Shown here: piece after piece, positions 48,641-56,500 of the stretch | Numbering within the stretch: position 1 is the stretch's first letter | Layout: each line of letters starts with the position of its first letter | Source of the DNA: Oceanitalea sp047302425 | GTDB lineage: Bacteria > Actinomycetota > Actinomycetes > Actinomycetales > Actinomycetaceae | Assembly: GCF_047302425.1 (NCBI RefSeq) | Contig: NZ_CP154855.1 | Span: forward strand, 2,666,001-2,730,000 | Direction: 5' to 3' | DNA length: 64,000 bases | Position numbers and translations under genes: made by a program | The notes under the pieces: generated by a model | Seen by the model: the letters and a program-made list of their open reading frames with translations, nothing else | Told to the model about the DNA's origin: nothing | Databases searched by the model: none

Positions 48641-48831
48641 GCCGCTCCCCTTCTTTCCGTTCTCGTGGTGCTGGTGAAGTCACACTGGCTTGTTGGGTCG
48701 AAACCGGTTCGGTGTGACAGTGCGTCCGGTCCCCCGCTCCTTCCTCGCAACCACTCCAGCTCAGCAGTAAGGGCATCGCGTGCATCGAGAGCTAGGCCGA
48801 GCGCGCGGGTGAGGGTCTCGATCTCGGTCAT
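48637..48831 (-). CDS. 64-residue small protein
   Basis: ATG 48831 is preceded by an almost perfect Shine-Dalgarno sequence (AAAGGAGGTGA, 6 nt). Begins MTEIETLTRALGLALDARD; the first 30 residues look like an amphipathic helix, the rest is Ser/Thr/Arg-rich. Follows the ArdC-like gene by 5 bp and overlaps the next small ORF. No family recognised. Confidence 0.55.
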   Translation of the reverse strand: MTEIETLTRALGLALDARDALTAELEWLRGRSGGPDALSHRTGFDPTSQCDFTSTTRTERRGAA

Positions 48832-48836
48832 GGGTC

Positions 48837-50312
48837 TCACCTCCTTTCCGTGGGCCAGGTGCCGTCGACGATCTTGTTGAAGGCGCGGGTGGCCTTATCG
48901 ACTGCCTTGTGCATGACGGCGGGATCGCCCTGTGACCAGTGGGCGATGTAGCCGGGCGAGAACGCCTCGACTTGGTCCCGGGTCATGCCCCGGGACCGGC
49001 TGACCAGATAGGAAGTCATCTCCGCTTCCGTCTCCATCTGCCCGCGGTGGCGCTGGTACTCGGCGTAGTCACCGTCGACGTGACCACAGTGAACGTGCCC
49101 GAGCTCGTGGGCGATGACCGCGGCTTTCTGCGCGCTACCCAGTCGAGAATCAACGACGATTCGCTTGGTACCTGGATCGGTGTAGCCCAAGGCCCCCTCG
49201 CCCGTGTCCGGGCGACATCCAGGGATCTGCGACTCCTCGTAGGTGTAGCCGGCCTTGGCGACCCGTTCACGTAACCCCTCGAGCGTGCCGCGCGTCGCCT
49301 CACCCGGGGCGGGGCGGACTGGTGGTCCGGGGAGATCCTCTCCGGCAGTGTCAGAGATGTTGAATACCGACACGCTCTTGAACCCGACAAGGCGCTGCAC
49401 CGGGGTGCGGGTGCCATCATCGTTCTCGACGAGGATCTTGCGTGTGACAGGTGCAAGGATCCACACCGCCCGGGCACCCCTGGTGACCTGGCGGTTGTAC
49501 TTCTGCCACTGCCGGAAACCCATCATGTGCAAACCTTCGAGGGACTCACCGCGCTGCAGCATCTGGACGGTTGCGAGGATCCGGTTGTTCGCGCTCCAGC
49601 GGCTCAGCCCGTTGCTGGCCATCGCGTCCAGCCAACGATGTAGCTGGCCAGACTCGACGATGGCCGCGACCGCGGTCTCGAGGTCGGCGACCATCGCCTT
49701 GACCCGCTCATCGGGCTTGATGCCGGCGTAGTCCCCTCCAGGGAGGCCAGCGGGAGTTGGGCAGTGATGCTCGGCGGAACGGAACTGACCACAGCCGGTG
49801 CACCGCGCTGGGCCCGTTGTGGTGTTGGGAGTGGGCCCGTCCTCAGCGTCGGGGACGGCCACGGTCTGCTGAGCCAGCTCGACACGAGCCTTCTCCAACG
49901 CGAGCTTGGCTTCACGTCGCTCCCGGATCGCGGCCTGCGGATCCGCAGACAGGTCACCCCGACGCCGCTGAAGCGAGCTCACCCCCGCGGCAACCACCGC
50001 CGCCCGATACCGCTCCTCCGCCACCGCCAACCGCTCAGCGGCCGTGCCCATCCCAGCCGCCATGACGAACGGAGCAATGCTCCCCGTCCCGCACGGCTCA
50101 GTCTCCGCACTCGCCGCGCTGGTCGCACTGTTGGCCAGCAGCTCATGACCATGCGGTCTCGTTGCCCGATCCTCCCCGCCGTGTCCACCACCCGACGAGG
50201 TGTGGGCGGTACCGGTGCGACGCCGGCGCCAGTGCCCAGCAACGTGCACCCCGCCGGCAGTGGTGTAGTCACTGACCCACACACCAGCAGCCGTGTCGGC
50301 GGTGGCACTCAT
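48837..50312 (-). CDS. ArdC-like antirestriction metalloprotein with extra N-terminal module
   Basis: 491 residues. Residues 1-190 are the module shared with the 46448-47528 protein: VWVSDYTTAGGVHVAGHW, a charged helix and CTGCG ... HHC. Residues about 200-330 resemble the ArdC N-terminal ssDNA-binding domain (SANNRILATVQM, GFRQWQKYNRQV, GARAVWILAP). The C-terminal third is a zinc-metallopeptidase-like domain with HELGHVHCGH and a downstream Glu (ETEAEMTSYLV). ArdC proteins protect incoming conjugative DNA from restriction. ATG 50312 has GGGAG at 6 nt. Confidence 0.8.
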   Translation of the reverse strand: MSATADTAAGVWVSDYTTAGGVHVAGHWRRRRTGTAHTSSGGGHGGEDRATRPHGHELLANSATSAASAETEPCGTGSIAPFVMAAGMGTAAERLAVAEERYRAAVVAAGVSSLQRRRGDLSADPQAAIRERREAKLALEKARVELAQQTVAVPDAEDGPTPNTTTGPARCTGCGQFRSAEHHCPTPAGLPGGDYAGIKPDERVKAMVADLETAVAAIVESGQLHRWLDAMASNGLSRWSANNRILATVQMLQRGESLEGLHMMGFRQWQKYNRQVTRGARAVWILAPVTRKILVENDDGTRTPVQRLVGFKSVSVFNISDTAGEDLPGPPVRPAPGEATRGTLEGLRERVAKAGYTYEESQIPGCRPDTGEGALGYTDPGTKRIVVDSRLGSAQKAAVIAHELGHVHCGHVDGDYAEYQRHRGQMETEAEMTSYLVSRSRGMTRDQVEAFSPGYIAHWSQGDPAVMHKAVDKATRAFNKIVDGTWPTERR

Positions 50313-50406
50313 TGCCGCTCCCCCGTCCCCACGTCGCAATGACCCCTCAGGGCCGCACGTCGAAACTGCTTCATCGCCACGTTTCACCACCTGTCAGCTC
50401 AATCAG

Positions 50407-50427
50407 CCTTCACAGGTCATACGTGCA
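50407..50427 (-). promoter_or_regulatory. Duplicated promoter-like element, copy 2
   Basis: Identical over 21 bp to 48410-48430 and placed about 95 bp before ATG 50312 of the ArdC-like gene. TATGAC at complement 50421-50416. The stretch 50428-50613 has no supported gene; an open frame of 65 Cys-rich codons overlaps it but has no RBS. Confidence 0.5.
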
Positions 50428-50613
50428 CTCGGGCACAGCGGAGTAACAGGACACCCGTCGGTCCCTCCACAGGCACCTGGTCTGCGGCGGTATGTCCCCC
50501 AGCCGTCATGCCGCAGGCACCGTTGCGCGCAGATACCGCAGCAGCTCAGGCATTGCGGCACTACGGCCGTGCTAAGGATTGCGGACTCGTTGCCCATCAC
50601 TTGACTAGGGAAG

Positions 50614-51120
50614 TTACGCTCGCGACGGCTTCATCAGGAAGCTAAGGAGCGAGCGACCTCCCCCGTCTGCACCACCCGTCCTCACCGGCAATCCGACCCG
50701 CCGCCGCCTGTTAGAAGCTATTTGGCGGGGGCTCGCGCTCCCGGAGAGGACTGACCTTGGGCGGCCGAGCAGCTGTCCGCGACTCCGGCGCGCGGTGGGC
50801 AAGCCTTCTGCGGTCCGCTTGCTGTCCAGCCCGGCTTGGAGGTCCATGATCCGGGCCAGCACGTCAGCAGAAGCTCGGTGTCCGGCTGCGCCGCTGCATA
50901 GCAGTCCTCACCGACCTGCACCGTGCGTGACGCCTGCAGTCGGGTCAAGAGCTGATGAGCGACGAGCGCGGCCAGTGCTCTCGCAGTCCCAGCCGCGGAC
51001 GCTTCATCCCGGTCTAAGGCCGCTCGTCGAGGTACACACGGTCGACATTGGCTCCCAGTGCCAGCAGAGCCGCTCGTTGCCGTCGACGCCGAAGCGGGAG
51101 CCCCGGGCATAGCCGATCAC
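50614..51120 (-). pseudogene. Decayed serine recombinase/resolvase
   Basis: Pieces of a resolvase occur in order but in several frames: VIGYARGS from GTG 51120; QRAALLALGANVDRVYLDER, a stop, then TGMKRPRLGLRE, in another frame; finally LARIMDLQAG ... KRTAEG ... GRPRS, ending at 50614. Functional relatives read IGYARVS, QRDALxALG, TGxxRxRPGLxE and RTREGxxxAxxxG. The middle of the catalytic domain is shortened. A remnant of an element-borne recombinase gene, not active. Confidence 0.65.
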
Positions 51121-51328
51121 CAGGGAGACCACCTGGGCAGTGTGTCGGATACCCCGCCTAGCGGGAACCAGCTCCGAACACCCCCTACTCGGCCGCCCCG
51201 CCCGACACCGGCACTGACCTCCGACCTTCTCGCAAGGGGGTCGGCCGGGAGGTTTATCAGTGAAGACCGCGATCGATGGCGGCGGCAGCGCGCCGCCACT
51301 CGCGCCCGTGTGGCTCATATCTACGGTC

Positions 51329-51370
51329 GATTGATCTGCGTCAAGGACGGTCGAGCACCAGGTGCGTAGC
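51329..51370 (+). promoter_or_regulatory. Fnr-type class II promoter of the HMA gene
   Basis: TTGAT-CTGC-GTCAA (51329-51342), a Crp/Fnr-type half-palindrome pair, then 22 nt to a TAGCGT -10 (51365-51370). The box centre lies 41.5 bp before the expected start at about 51377. The same architecture recurs at 51763-51804. No Crp/Fnr regulator gene is in the window. Confidence 0.65.
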
Positions 51371-51428
51371 GTTGTGGTTAGTAGCCAAGAGCTGCACCGA
51401 TGAGTGACGACGAGAGGAACCGAGACCG

Positions 51429-51665
51429 ATGAGCACGACGACGAACACCACCCGCACGATCCTGCGGGCCGAGGACTTTTCCTGCCCCTCGTGCGTGGCC
51501 AAGATCGAGAAGCAGGTGGGCCGCCTGGACGGCGTGGACGCAGTGAAGGTGCACTTCGCCTCCGCCCGCATCGAGGTGGACCACGACCCGACCACCGCCA
51601 GCGTGGAGGACCTGGTAGCGGCCGTGGCCAAGGCCGGCTACGTGGCCAGGCCCTCCGCCTTCTGA
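51429..51665 (+). CDS. Heavy-metal-associated (HMA) domain protein
   Basis: 78 residues, one ferredoxin-like HMA domain. The metal-binding CPSC motif is at about 20-23 in EDFSCPSCVAKIE, followed by a typical LDGVDAVKVHF strand. A soluble metallochaperone that probably passes metal to the ATPase encoded next, which lacks its own HMA domain. GAGAGGAA precedes the ATG. Confidence 0.9.
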   Translation: MSTTTNTTRTILRAEDFSCPSCVAKIEKQVGRLDGVDAVKVHFASARIEVDHDPTTASVEDLVAAVAKAGYVARPSAF

Positions 51666-51672
51666 CCCGCTC

Positions 51673-51714
51673 CGACAGCGCCACCACCGAGTCGTCTCGG
51701 TGGTGGCGCTGTCG
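51673..51714. terminator. Hairpin terminator after HMA gene
   Basis: Perfect 19-bp arms (51673-51691, 51696-51714) with a TCGT loop, 8 bp after the HMA stop. It separates the HMA gene from the ATPase promoter. Confidence 0.85.
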
Positions 51715-51762
51715 CATGCTGCGCCACTGCCAAGGCGGTACTTCAGGGCGGTCTACCGGTGA

Positions 51763-51804
51763 TTGACGCACGTCAAGGAAGCTTCGCCGCCGTCCTCGTA
51801 ACGT
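51763..51804 (+). promoter_or_regulatory. Fnr-type class II promoter of the P-type ATPase gene
   Basis: TTGAC-GCAC-GTCAA (51763-51776, a perfect 5+5 palindrome), 22 nt, then TAACGT (51799-51804). Spacing and the adjacent GGA are identical to the HMA promoter. The centre is 41.5 bp before the expected start at about 51811. Confidence 0.65.
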
Positions 51805-51850
51805 CGTGATCAGACGCCCGGGACTGCGGGTGACATCGGAAGGAAAGACA

Positions 51851-53779
51851 GTGAACAAGCTGACGAAGTGGTGGAACGGGCCGTGGATGGTGCCCACGGT
51901 CTCCGGCACCCTGATCCTGCTCTCGTTCTTCGTGGCCCGGGTGCTCGGCTCGGACCCGGTGAGCAACCTGCTCATGGTGGCCGCCGCGGCGGTGGCCGGT
52001 GTCCCGATCGCGATCAAGGCCGTCCGGGCCCTCATGGTGAGGAACATCAGCATCGACCTGCTGGTCTCGATCGCCGCGATCGGTGCGGTGATCATCGGGG
52101 AGTACTGGGAGGCCGCCGCGGTGACCTTCCTGTTCGCCATCGGCCACGCGCTGGAGGCGCGCACCATGACCAAGACCCGCTCGGCGCTGGCCGAGCTGGT
52201 CGCGGTCGCTCCCGACGTGGCCGTCGTCCTGCGCGACGGTGAGCAGGTCGAGGTCCCGGCCGGTGCGGTTGCCACGGGTGAGACGGTGCTGGTGAAGAAC
52301 GGTGCCAAGGTGCCCGTCGACGGCGTCGTCATCGGGGGCAACGGCGCGCTGGACGAGGCCTCGATCACCGGTGAGTCCATCCCCGCGGAGAAGACCGAGG
52401 GCGACCAGGTGTTCGCCGGCACCGTCTCCCGTGGCGGCTTCCTCCAGGTGCGCGCCACCGGCATCGGCGCCGACACCACCCTGGCCCGCATCATCCACCG
52501 CGTGGAGGAGGCCCAGGACGCCAAGGCCAAGACCCAGGCGTTCATGGACCGCTTCGCCACCTGGTACACCCCCGGCATCATGGCCATGGCACTGATCGTG
52601 GGGCTGGCCACCGGCAACGTCGTCCTGGCCCTGACGCTGCTCGTCATCGCCTGCCCCGGTGCGCTGGTCATCTCCATCCCGGTCACGGTGGTCGCCGGTA
52701 TCGGCCGCGCCGCGCGCGACGGCATCCTCATCAAGGGTGGGGAGTACCTGGAGAGCTCCGCGCGCATCGACGCCGTGGCCCTGGACAAGACCGGCACCCT
52801 CACCGAGGGTCGGCCCTACCTGACCGACGTCGTCGTCCTGGACCCCGCCTCGACCCGCGAGGAGGTACTCACCTGGGCCGCTCGCGCCGAGGCCGGCTCG
52901 GAGCACCCGCTGGCCCGCCCGGTCCTGGAGGCCGCCGCGGCGGAGGGCCTGTCCACTGCCGGCCTGCCGGAGGCTACGGAGCCGGTGCCCGGCAAGGGCA
53001 TCACCGCCACCACCGGTGGACGGCGTGTGCTCATCGGCAACGCCGGCCTGCTCGAGCAGTACGGGGTGGCCGACACCGTCGGAGCCGCCCGGGCGGCCGA
53101 GGAGCTGGCTGCCGCCGGCCGTACTCCGATGATCGTGGCGCTCGATGACGCCGTCCTCGGCGTCATCGCCGTGGCCGACCAGGTACGGATGGACGCCGCG
53201 CAGATGGTGGCCGACCTGCACGCCGCAGGGGTGCAGAAGGTCGTCATGCTCACCGGTGACGCCCCGCTGGTGGCCCAGGCCATCGGCAAGGCCACCGGCA
53301 TCGACGAGGTCCGCGCCGGGCTGCTGCCGGAGGACAAGCTCGACGCGATGCGCGAGCTGCAGGCCCAGGGCCACACGGTGGCCATGGTCGGCGACGGCGT
53401 CAACGACGCCCCCGCGCTCGCGGTCGCCGACATCGGCGTGGCGATGGGCGCGGCCGGCTCGGCCGTGGCCGTGGAGACCGCCGACATCGCCCTCATGGGC
53501 GACAAGCTGCACAAGCTGCCCGAGTCCATCGGCCTGGCCAAGCGCACCGTGCGCATCATGCGCCAGAACATCGTCATCGCCCTGGCCACCGTCGCTGCTC
53601 TCATGGCCGGCGTCTTCGCGGGCGGGGTCACCATGGCCATCGGGATGCTCGTCCACGAGGCCTCCGTGCTCGTCGTCATCGTCAACGCCATGCGCCTCAT
53701 GCGGCGCCGCGAGCCGGCGACGACGCAGGTCGCCCCGGCACCCGCGGCGCAGCCGGTGGAGCCCGCCCGAGTGGGCTGA
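51851..53779 (+). CDS. P1B-type heavy-metal translocating ATPase (CPG motif)
   Basis: 642 residues from GTG 51851 (GGAAGGAAAG upstream). No N-terminal HMA domain. Actuator motif TGESIP, phosphorylated Asp312 in DKTGTLTEG, SEHPLARP nucleotide-binding motif and GDGVNDAPAL hinge are complete. The transmembrane metal site is CPG (Cys268, ACPGALVIS) rather than CPC or CPH, so the metal cannot be assigned; zinc, cadmium or copper are possible. Its chaperone is probably the 51429 HMA protein. Confidence 0.93.
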   Translation: MNKLTKWWNGPWMVPTVSGTLILLSFFVARVLGSDPVSNLLMVAAAAVAGVPIAIKAVRALMVRNISIDLLVSIAAIGAVIIGEYWEAAAVTFLFAIGHALEARTMTKTRSALAELVAVAPDVAVVLRDGEQVEVPAGAVATGETVLVKNGAKVPVDGVVIGGNGALDEASITGESIPAEKTEGDQVFAGTVSRGGFLQVRATGIGADTTLARIIHRVEEAQDAKAKTQAFMDRFATWYTPGIMAMALIVGLATGNVVLALTLLVIACPGALVISIPVTVVAGIGRAARDGILIKGGEYLESSARIDAVALDKTGTLTEGRPYLTDVVVLDPASTREEVLTWAARAEAGSEHPLARPVLEAAAAEGLSTAGLPEATEPVPGKGITATTGGRRVLIGNAGLLEQYGVADTVGAARAAEELAAAGRTPMIVALDDAVLGVIAVADQVRMDAAQMVADLHAAGVQKVVMLTGDAPLVAQAIGKATGIDEVRAGLLPEDKLDAMRELQAQGHTVAMVGDGVNDAPALAVADIGVAMGAAGSAVAVETADIALMGDKLHKLPESIGLAKRTVRIMRQNIVIALATVAALMAGVFAGGVTMAIGMLVHEASVLVVIVNAMRLMRRREPATTQVAPAPAAQPVEPARVG

Positions 53780-53789
53780 GCCACCCCAG

Positions 53790-53820
53790 GTGGGCCGGTC
53801 TCTGCAAGGGGCCGGCCCAC
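53790..53820 (+). terminator. Hairpin terminator after ATPase gene
   Basis: GTGGGCCGG (53790-53798) and CCGGCCCAC (53812-53820) form a 9-bp stem 11 bp after the stop. Confidence 0.75.
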
Positions 53821-54113
53821 GAGCATGACGCCGTGGTCTTCGCTCCCGTACCGATCGCGGGACTGGCCTTCGGTACAGCGGCACTGCTGTTCACCGCAGT
53901 CGCCGAGCTTATCGAGCAGCGGTTGCACTATCTCACCGACCATAGGTCGGTCGTAGAGGGCCACCCACCATGGACCCGAGATCTGCCGCAGCCGGTGGCA
54001 CCCCACGTCCGCCTCGCTGACCCATGGGCCTCACGGAGATGCGCAGCCAACAGGACTACCAGTTCCCATGGCTTCCAGTCGGATCCGCAGTGGCTTTTAG
54101 GTCGCTTCACGCG
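53821..54113. other. Gene-poor gap before the toxin-antitoxin pair
   Basis: An open frame at 53833-54129 begins with a hydrophobic stretch (GLAFGTAALLFTAVAEL) but has no RBS and no recognisable family. A CCGACC-ATA-GGTCGG palindrome lies at 53937-53951. It may be residue of a lost gene. Confidence 0.35.
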
Positions 54114-54125
54114 TAGTGTTTTGGC

Positions 54126-54503
54126 ATGAGATCCGATGTTGTTGCCACGCATGCCGACGCCACCAGGCTCGACATCCACGACCTGGTGCGAATCCTCAAC
54201 GAGAACGTAGGCACCACCGTCGTGCAGGCGATAACCGGCACCAGGGACCGCGGCCAACCCGCCAGGTGGGCCCGCCCCGACGGCCCCGAGCCGCGCCTGA
54301 AGACCGTCAACCAGCTCAGGCTGGGCTACCGCGTCTGGCACCTCATGGCTCAAGCAGAAGGGCCCGACGTCGCCCTCGCCTGGCTGGTGGGCGCCAACCC
54401 GCGCCTCGGTGAGACGACCCCCGTCTCCGCGGTGCGCGACCTCAAGAGCGCCGAGGTCATCGGCGCCGCCCTGGCGTTCATCGATGGCTCCCCGGCGGCG
54501 TGA
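54126..54503 (+). CDS. Xre/MbcA/ParS-type antitoxin
   Basis: 125 residues. The N-terminal part is a compact helical DNA-binding-like region; the C-terminal half has the toxin-binding pattern of the DUF2384 family (AWLVGANPRLGETTPVSAV ... VIGAALAFI). It neutralises and probably autoregulates the RES toxin encoded next. TAGTGT (54114-54119) is 6 nt before ATG 54126, so translation is probably leaderless. Stop overlaps the toxin start as GTGA. Confidence 0.8.
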   Translation: MRSDVVATHADATRLDIHDLVRILNENVGTTVVQAITGTRDRGQPARWARPDGPEPRLKTVNQLRLGYRVWHLMAQAEGPDVALAWLVGANPRLGETTPVSAVRDLKSAEVIGAALAFIDGSPAA

Positions 54504-55312
54504 GCACCGCCTCACGATCCCGGGTCTGTCCCCGCACCGGTCTCTACCTCGTGCCGGCACGCGGTCAAGACGGCTGGCGCGTCGCCCAGGAGCGCTACAC
54601 CCGCTCCGGCGGCATCCTCGCCGTGCGCGTCAACGAGCACGTCGGACCGCTGCCCGCGGAACTTCCCGACCAGCGCGGCCGCTTCGACACCATCGGGCGC
54701 ACCGTCTACTTCGCCGACCGGGCAACCACTGCGTTCGCTGAGGTCCTCCAGGACTTCCGCGCCGCCCGCGCCGCCCTGCAGGCCGACGCTGACGCCATCG
54801 GCCTGAGCGTGGAGGACTACATCACCGCGGTCCGCGACCAGGCCGACGCCAACGGACGAGAACGCCCCTGGGCCGTCAGCGTGGACTGGCAGATGAGCCG
54901 CTGCCTGCACCGCGTCGCCATGCCAGCCGATGGCTGGTGGGTCCAGATCGACCACAAGGCCACACTCAACCGCCTGGGCCTGGACCTCGCCGAACCGCTA
55001 CGCCAGGCCGGCGTCCCGCTGCTCACCCTGAGCGGAACCACCGGTGAGAACCGCGCCGTCACCACCCTCCTCGCGCAACAAGTCCGCAGCCAGACACTCT
55101 TCGACGGCTCCCTCCCGCTCGGCATCCAGTTCACCTCCAAGACCGGCTACGGCACCTGCTGGGCCTGGTGGGACCGCAGAGCCGACGACGGCCTCATGCC
55201 CGGAGACAACGACCCCAAGACCATCGACGACCTCAACGTCGACGGCGACGCCTTCCGCGCTGTCACTACCGATTGGCAGCTCGAGGTGCTCCCCGGTGCG
55301 CCGCGCTACTGA
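54500..55312 (+). CDS. RES-domain toxin
   Basis: 270 residues, longer than common RES toxins (about 150-230). RES features: RFDTIGRTVYFADRATTAFAEVL, which supplies the conserved Arg, Tyr and Glu region, preceded by GILAVRVNEH. RES toxins of known pairs degrade NAD+. The C-terminal part (TGENRAVTTLLAQQ and a GYGTCWAWWDRR motif) matches the larger RES subfamily. Coupled to the antitoxin gene by GTGA. Confidence 0.8.
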   Translation: MSTASRSRVCPRTGLYLVPARGQDGWRVAQERYTRSGGILAVRVNEHVGPLPAELPDQRGRFDTIGRTVYFADRATTAFAEVLQDFRAARAALQADADAIGLSVEDYITAVRDQADANGRERPWAVSVDWQMSRCLHRVAMPADGWWVQIDHKATLNRLGLDLAEPLRQAGVPLLTLSGTTGENRAVTTLLAQQVRSQTLFDGSLPLGIQFTSKTGYGTCWAWWDRRADDGLMPGDNDPKTIDDLNVDGDAFRAVTTDWQLEVLPGAPRY

Positions 55313-55717
55313 CTCCACCGATCCCGCGGGCGGCGTCGGCGTCACCAAGCTCTCCTGCTGCGCAGGGCGAACCGAAAGGGGGCTGCCGCACGCCGAGTAC
55401 AGTAGAGATGGGGCCGGATTGTCACTATCGGCGTCTTAGTCTCTGTGCGTTCGAGGCGCGATGACGGGGCGTGCGGCTGGGGCCGAACCTCTCCGCAACG
55501 GACCCGGCTCGGCTGGGTGCGGTGCCGTCAGAACACCACGCCTGAGGGGCTCCAACTCGTGCGCGAGCTCGACGACCGCATCCACCAGGTCACTGCAGGC
55601 GGGACGTCGCCGGTGCGCGCACTTCACGCGTCCACAAGGTGAGTGGAGGCGGCGGTTCTCGCTAACGAGAGGTGAAGACGGGCCGATAGGACGTAGTGGA
55701 CGACGAACGGAGTATCG
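55313..55717. other. 405-bp gap without a supported gene
   Basis: Contains a frame reading TPEGLQLVRELDDRIHQV (around 55540-55600) that resembles the tail of a winged-helix regulator, but no start or upstream domain. Possibly gene debris. A promoter for the VanY-like gene should lie at the right end. Confidence 0.3.
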
Positions 55718-56314
55718 GTGGATGGGATCCTCGCCATCTCTCAGCGCATGGCGCAGATCGAGGCGACCCTTAGCTCGATCTCGCCCCCGCGGATGCAGTC
55801 AGCCACCGGCTCGGCCACAGCATTCGCCGAGGTCCTCGCCAGCGCCGTCGCCGACGCCGCCCCCGCTGTGGCCGCCGGCACCTCCAACCTTGGAGGGTCT
55901 CCGTTCAAGGTCAACGGCGATGGCGTGCCGGTCGATCTCGCCGCGTACGGCAATGGCCGCATCCCGCGTGACGCTCTGGAACCGGTGGGCGACACCGGCC
56001 ACAAACTGTGGGCGCCCGCCGCCCAGGCGTTCGAGAAGCTCCTCTCGGCAGCCGCAGCCGACGGTATAGCCATCGGCGTCACCGACTCCTACCGGTCCTA
56101 CGACGTGCAGGTCGACGTCGTGCGACGCAAGGGCCTGTACTCGCAGGGCGGCCTGGGCGCCAAGCCGGGCACCAGCCAGCACGGCTGGGGAATGGCCGTG
56201 GACCTCGACCTGGACACATCGGCGCAGGCATGGATGCGCACAAACGCCGCACGGTTCGGATTCATGGAGGACACCCCACGCGAACCCTGGCACTGGGCGT
56301 TCCAACCCTCCTGA
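55718..56314 (+). CDS. VanY-like D-alanyl-D-alanine carboxypeptidase (M15)
   Basis: 198 residues. The zinc motif SQHGWGMAVDLD (His and Asp ligands) and the later EPWHW (third ligand) are present, with DSYRSYDVQ before them. M15 peptidases trim peptidoglycan stems or act as endolysin-like enzymes. No classical signal peptide; residues 1-70 are low-complexity Ala/Ser-rich. GTG 55718 has CGGAG at 6 nt. Confidence 0.85.
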   Translation: MDGILAISQRMAQIEATLSSISPPRMQSATGSATAFAEVLASAVADAAPAVAAGTSNLGGSPFKVNGDGVPVDLAAYGNGRIPRDALEPVGDTGHKLWAPAAQAFEKLLSAAAADGIAIGVTDSYRSYDVQVDVVRRKGLYSQGGLGAKPGTSQHGWGMAVDLDLDTSAQAWMRTNAARFGFMEDTPREPWHWAFQPS

Positions 56315-56500
56315 CGCCGGAGAGACATTGAGCGCGAGGCCGCCGGACGGCCGTCCGCGCCAGCACCCAGACCTTCCACCAGATCAGCGCCCCGGACGGT
56401 CGAGACACACCCTCCCCACACCCGACGTGGAGGCCAGAGGCAGCCGGTGGAGTCGACGTGCCCGGGGTACGGCAACCGGCGCGCGGTGCAACGACTGAGG

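Noticed and set aside
50403..50600. 65-codon Cys-rich minus-strand frame
   Set aside because: No RBS, overlaps the promoter-like repeat, and no ordered metal motif.
50718..51110. 130-codon frame as an intact gene
   Set aside because: It covers only one frame of the decayed resolvase.
53833..54129. Hydrophobic 98-codon frame
   Set aside because: No RBS and runs across the antitoxin promoter; left as unsupported.
55445..55642. Regulator gene fragment (TPEGLQLVRELDD)
   Set aside because: Too short, no start or DNA-binding part; kept only as possible debris.
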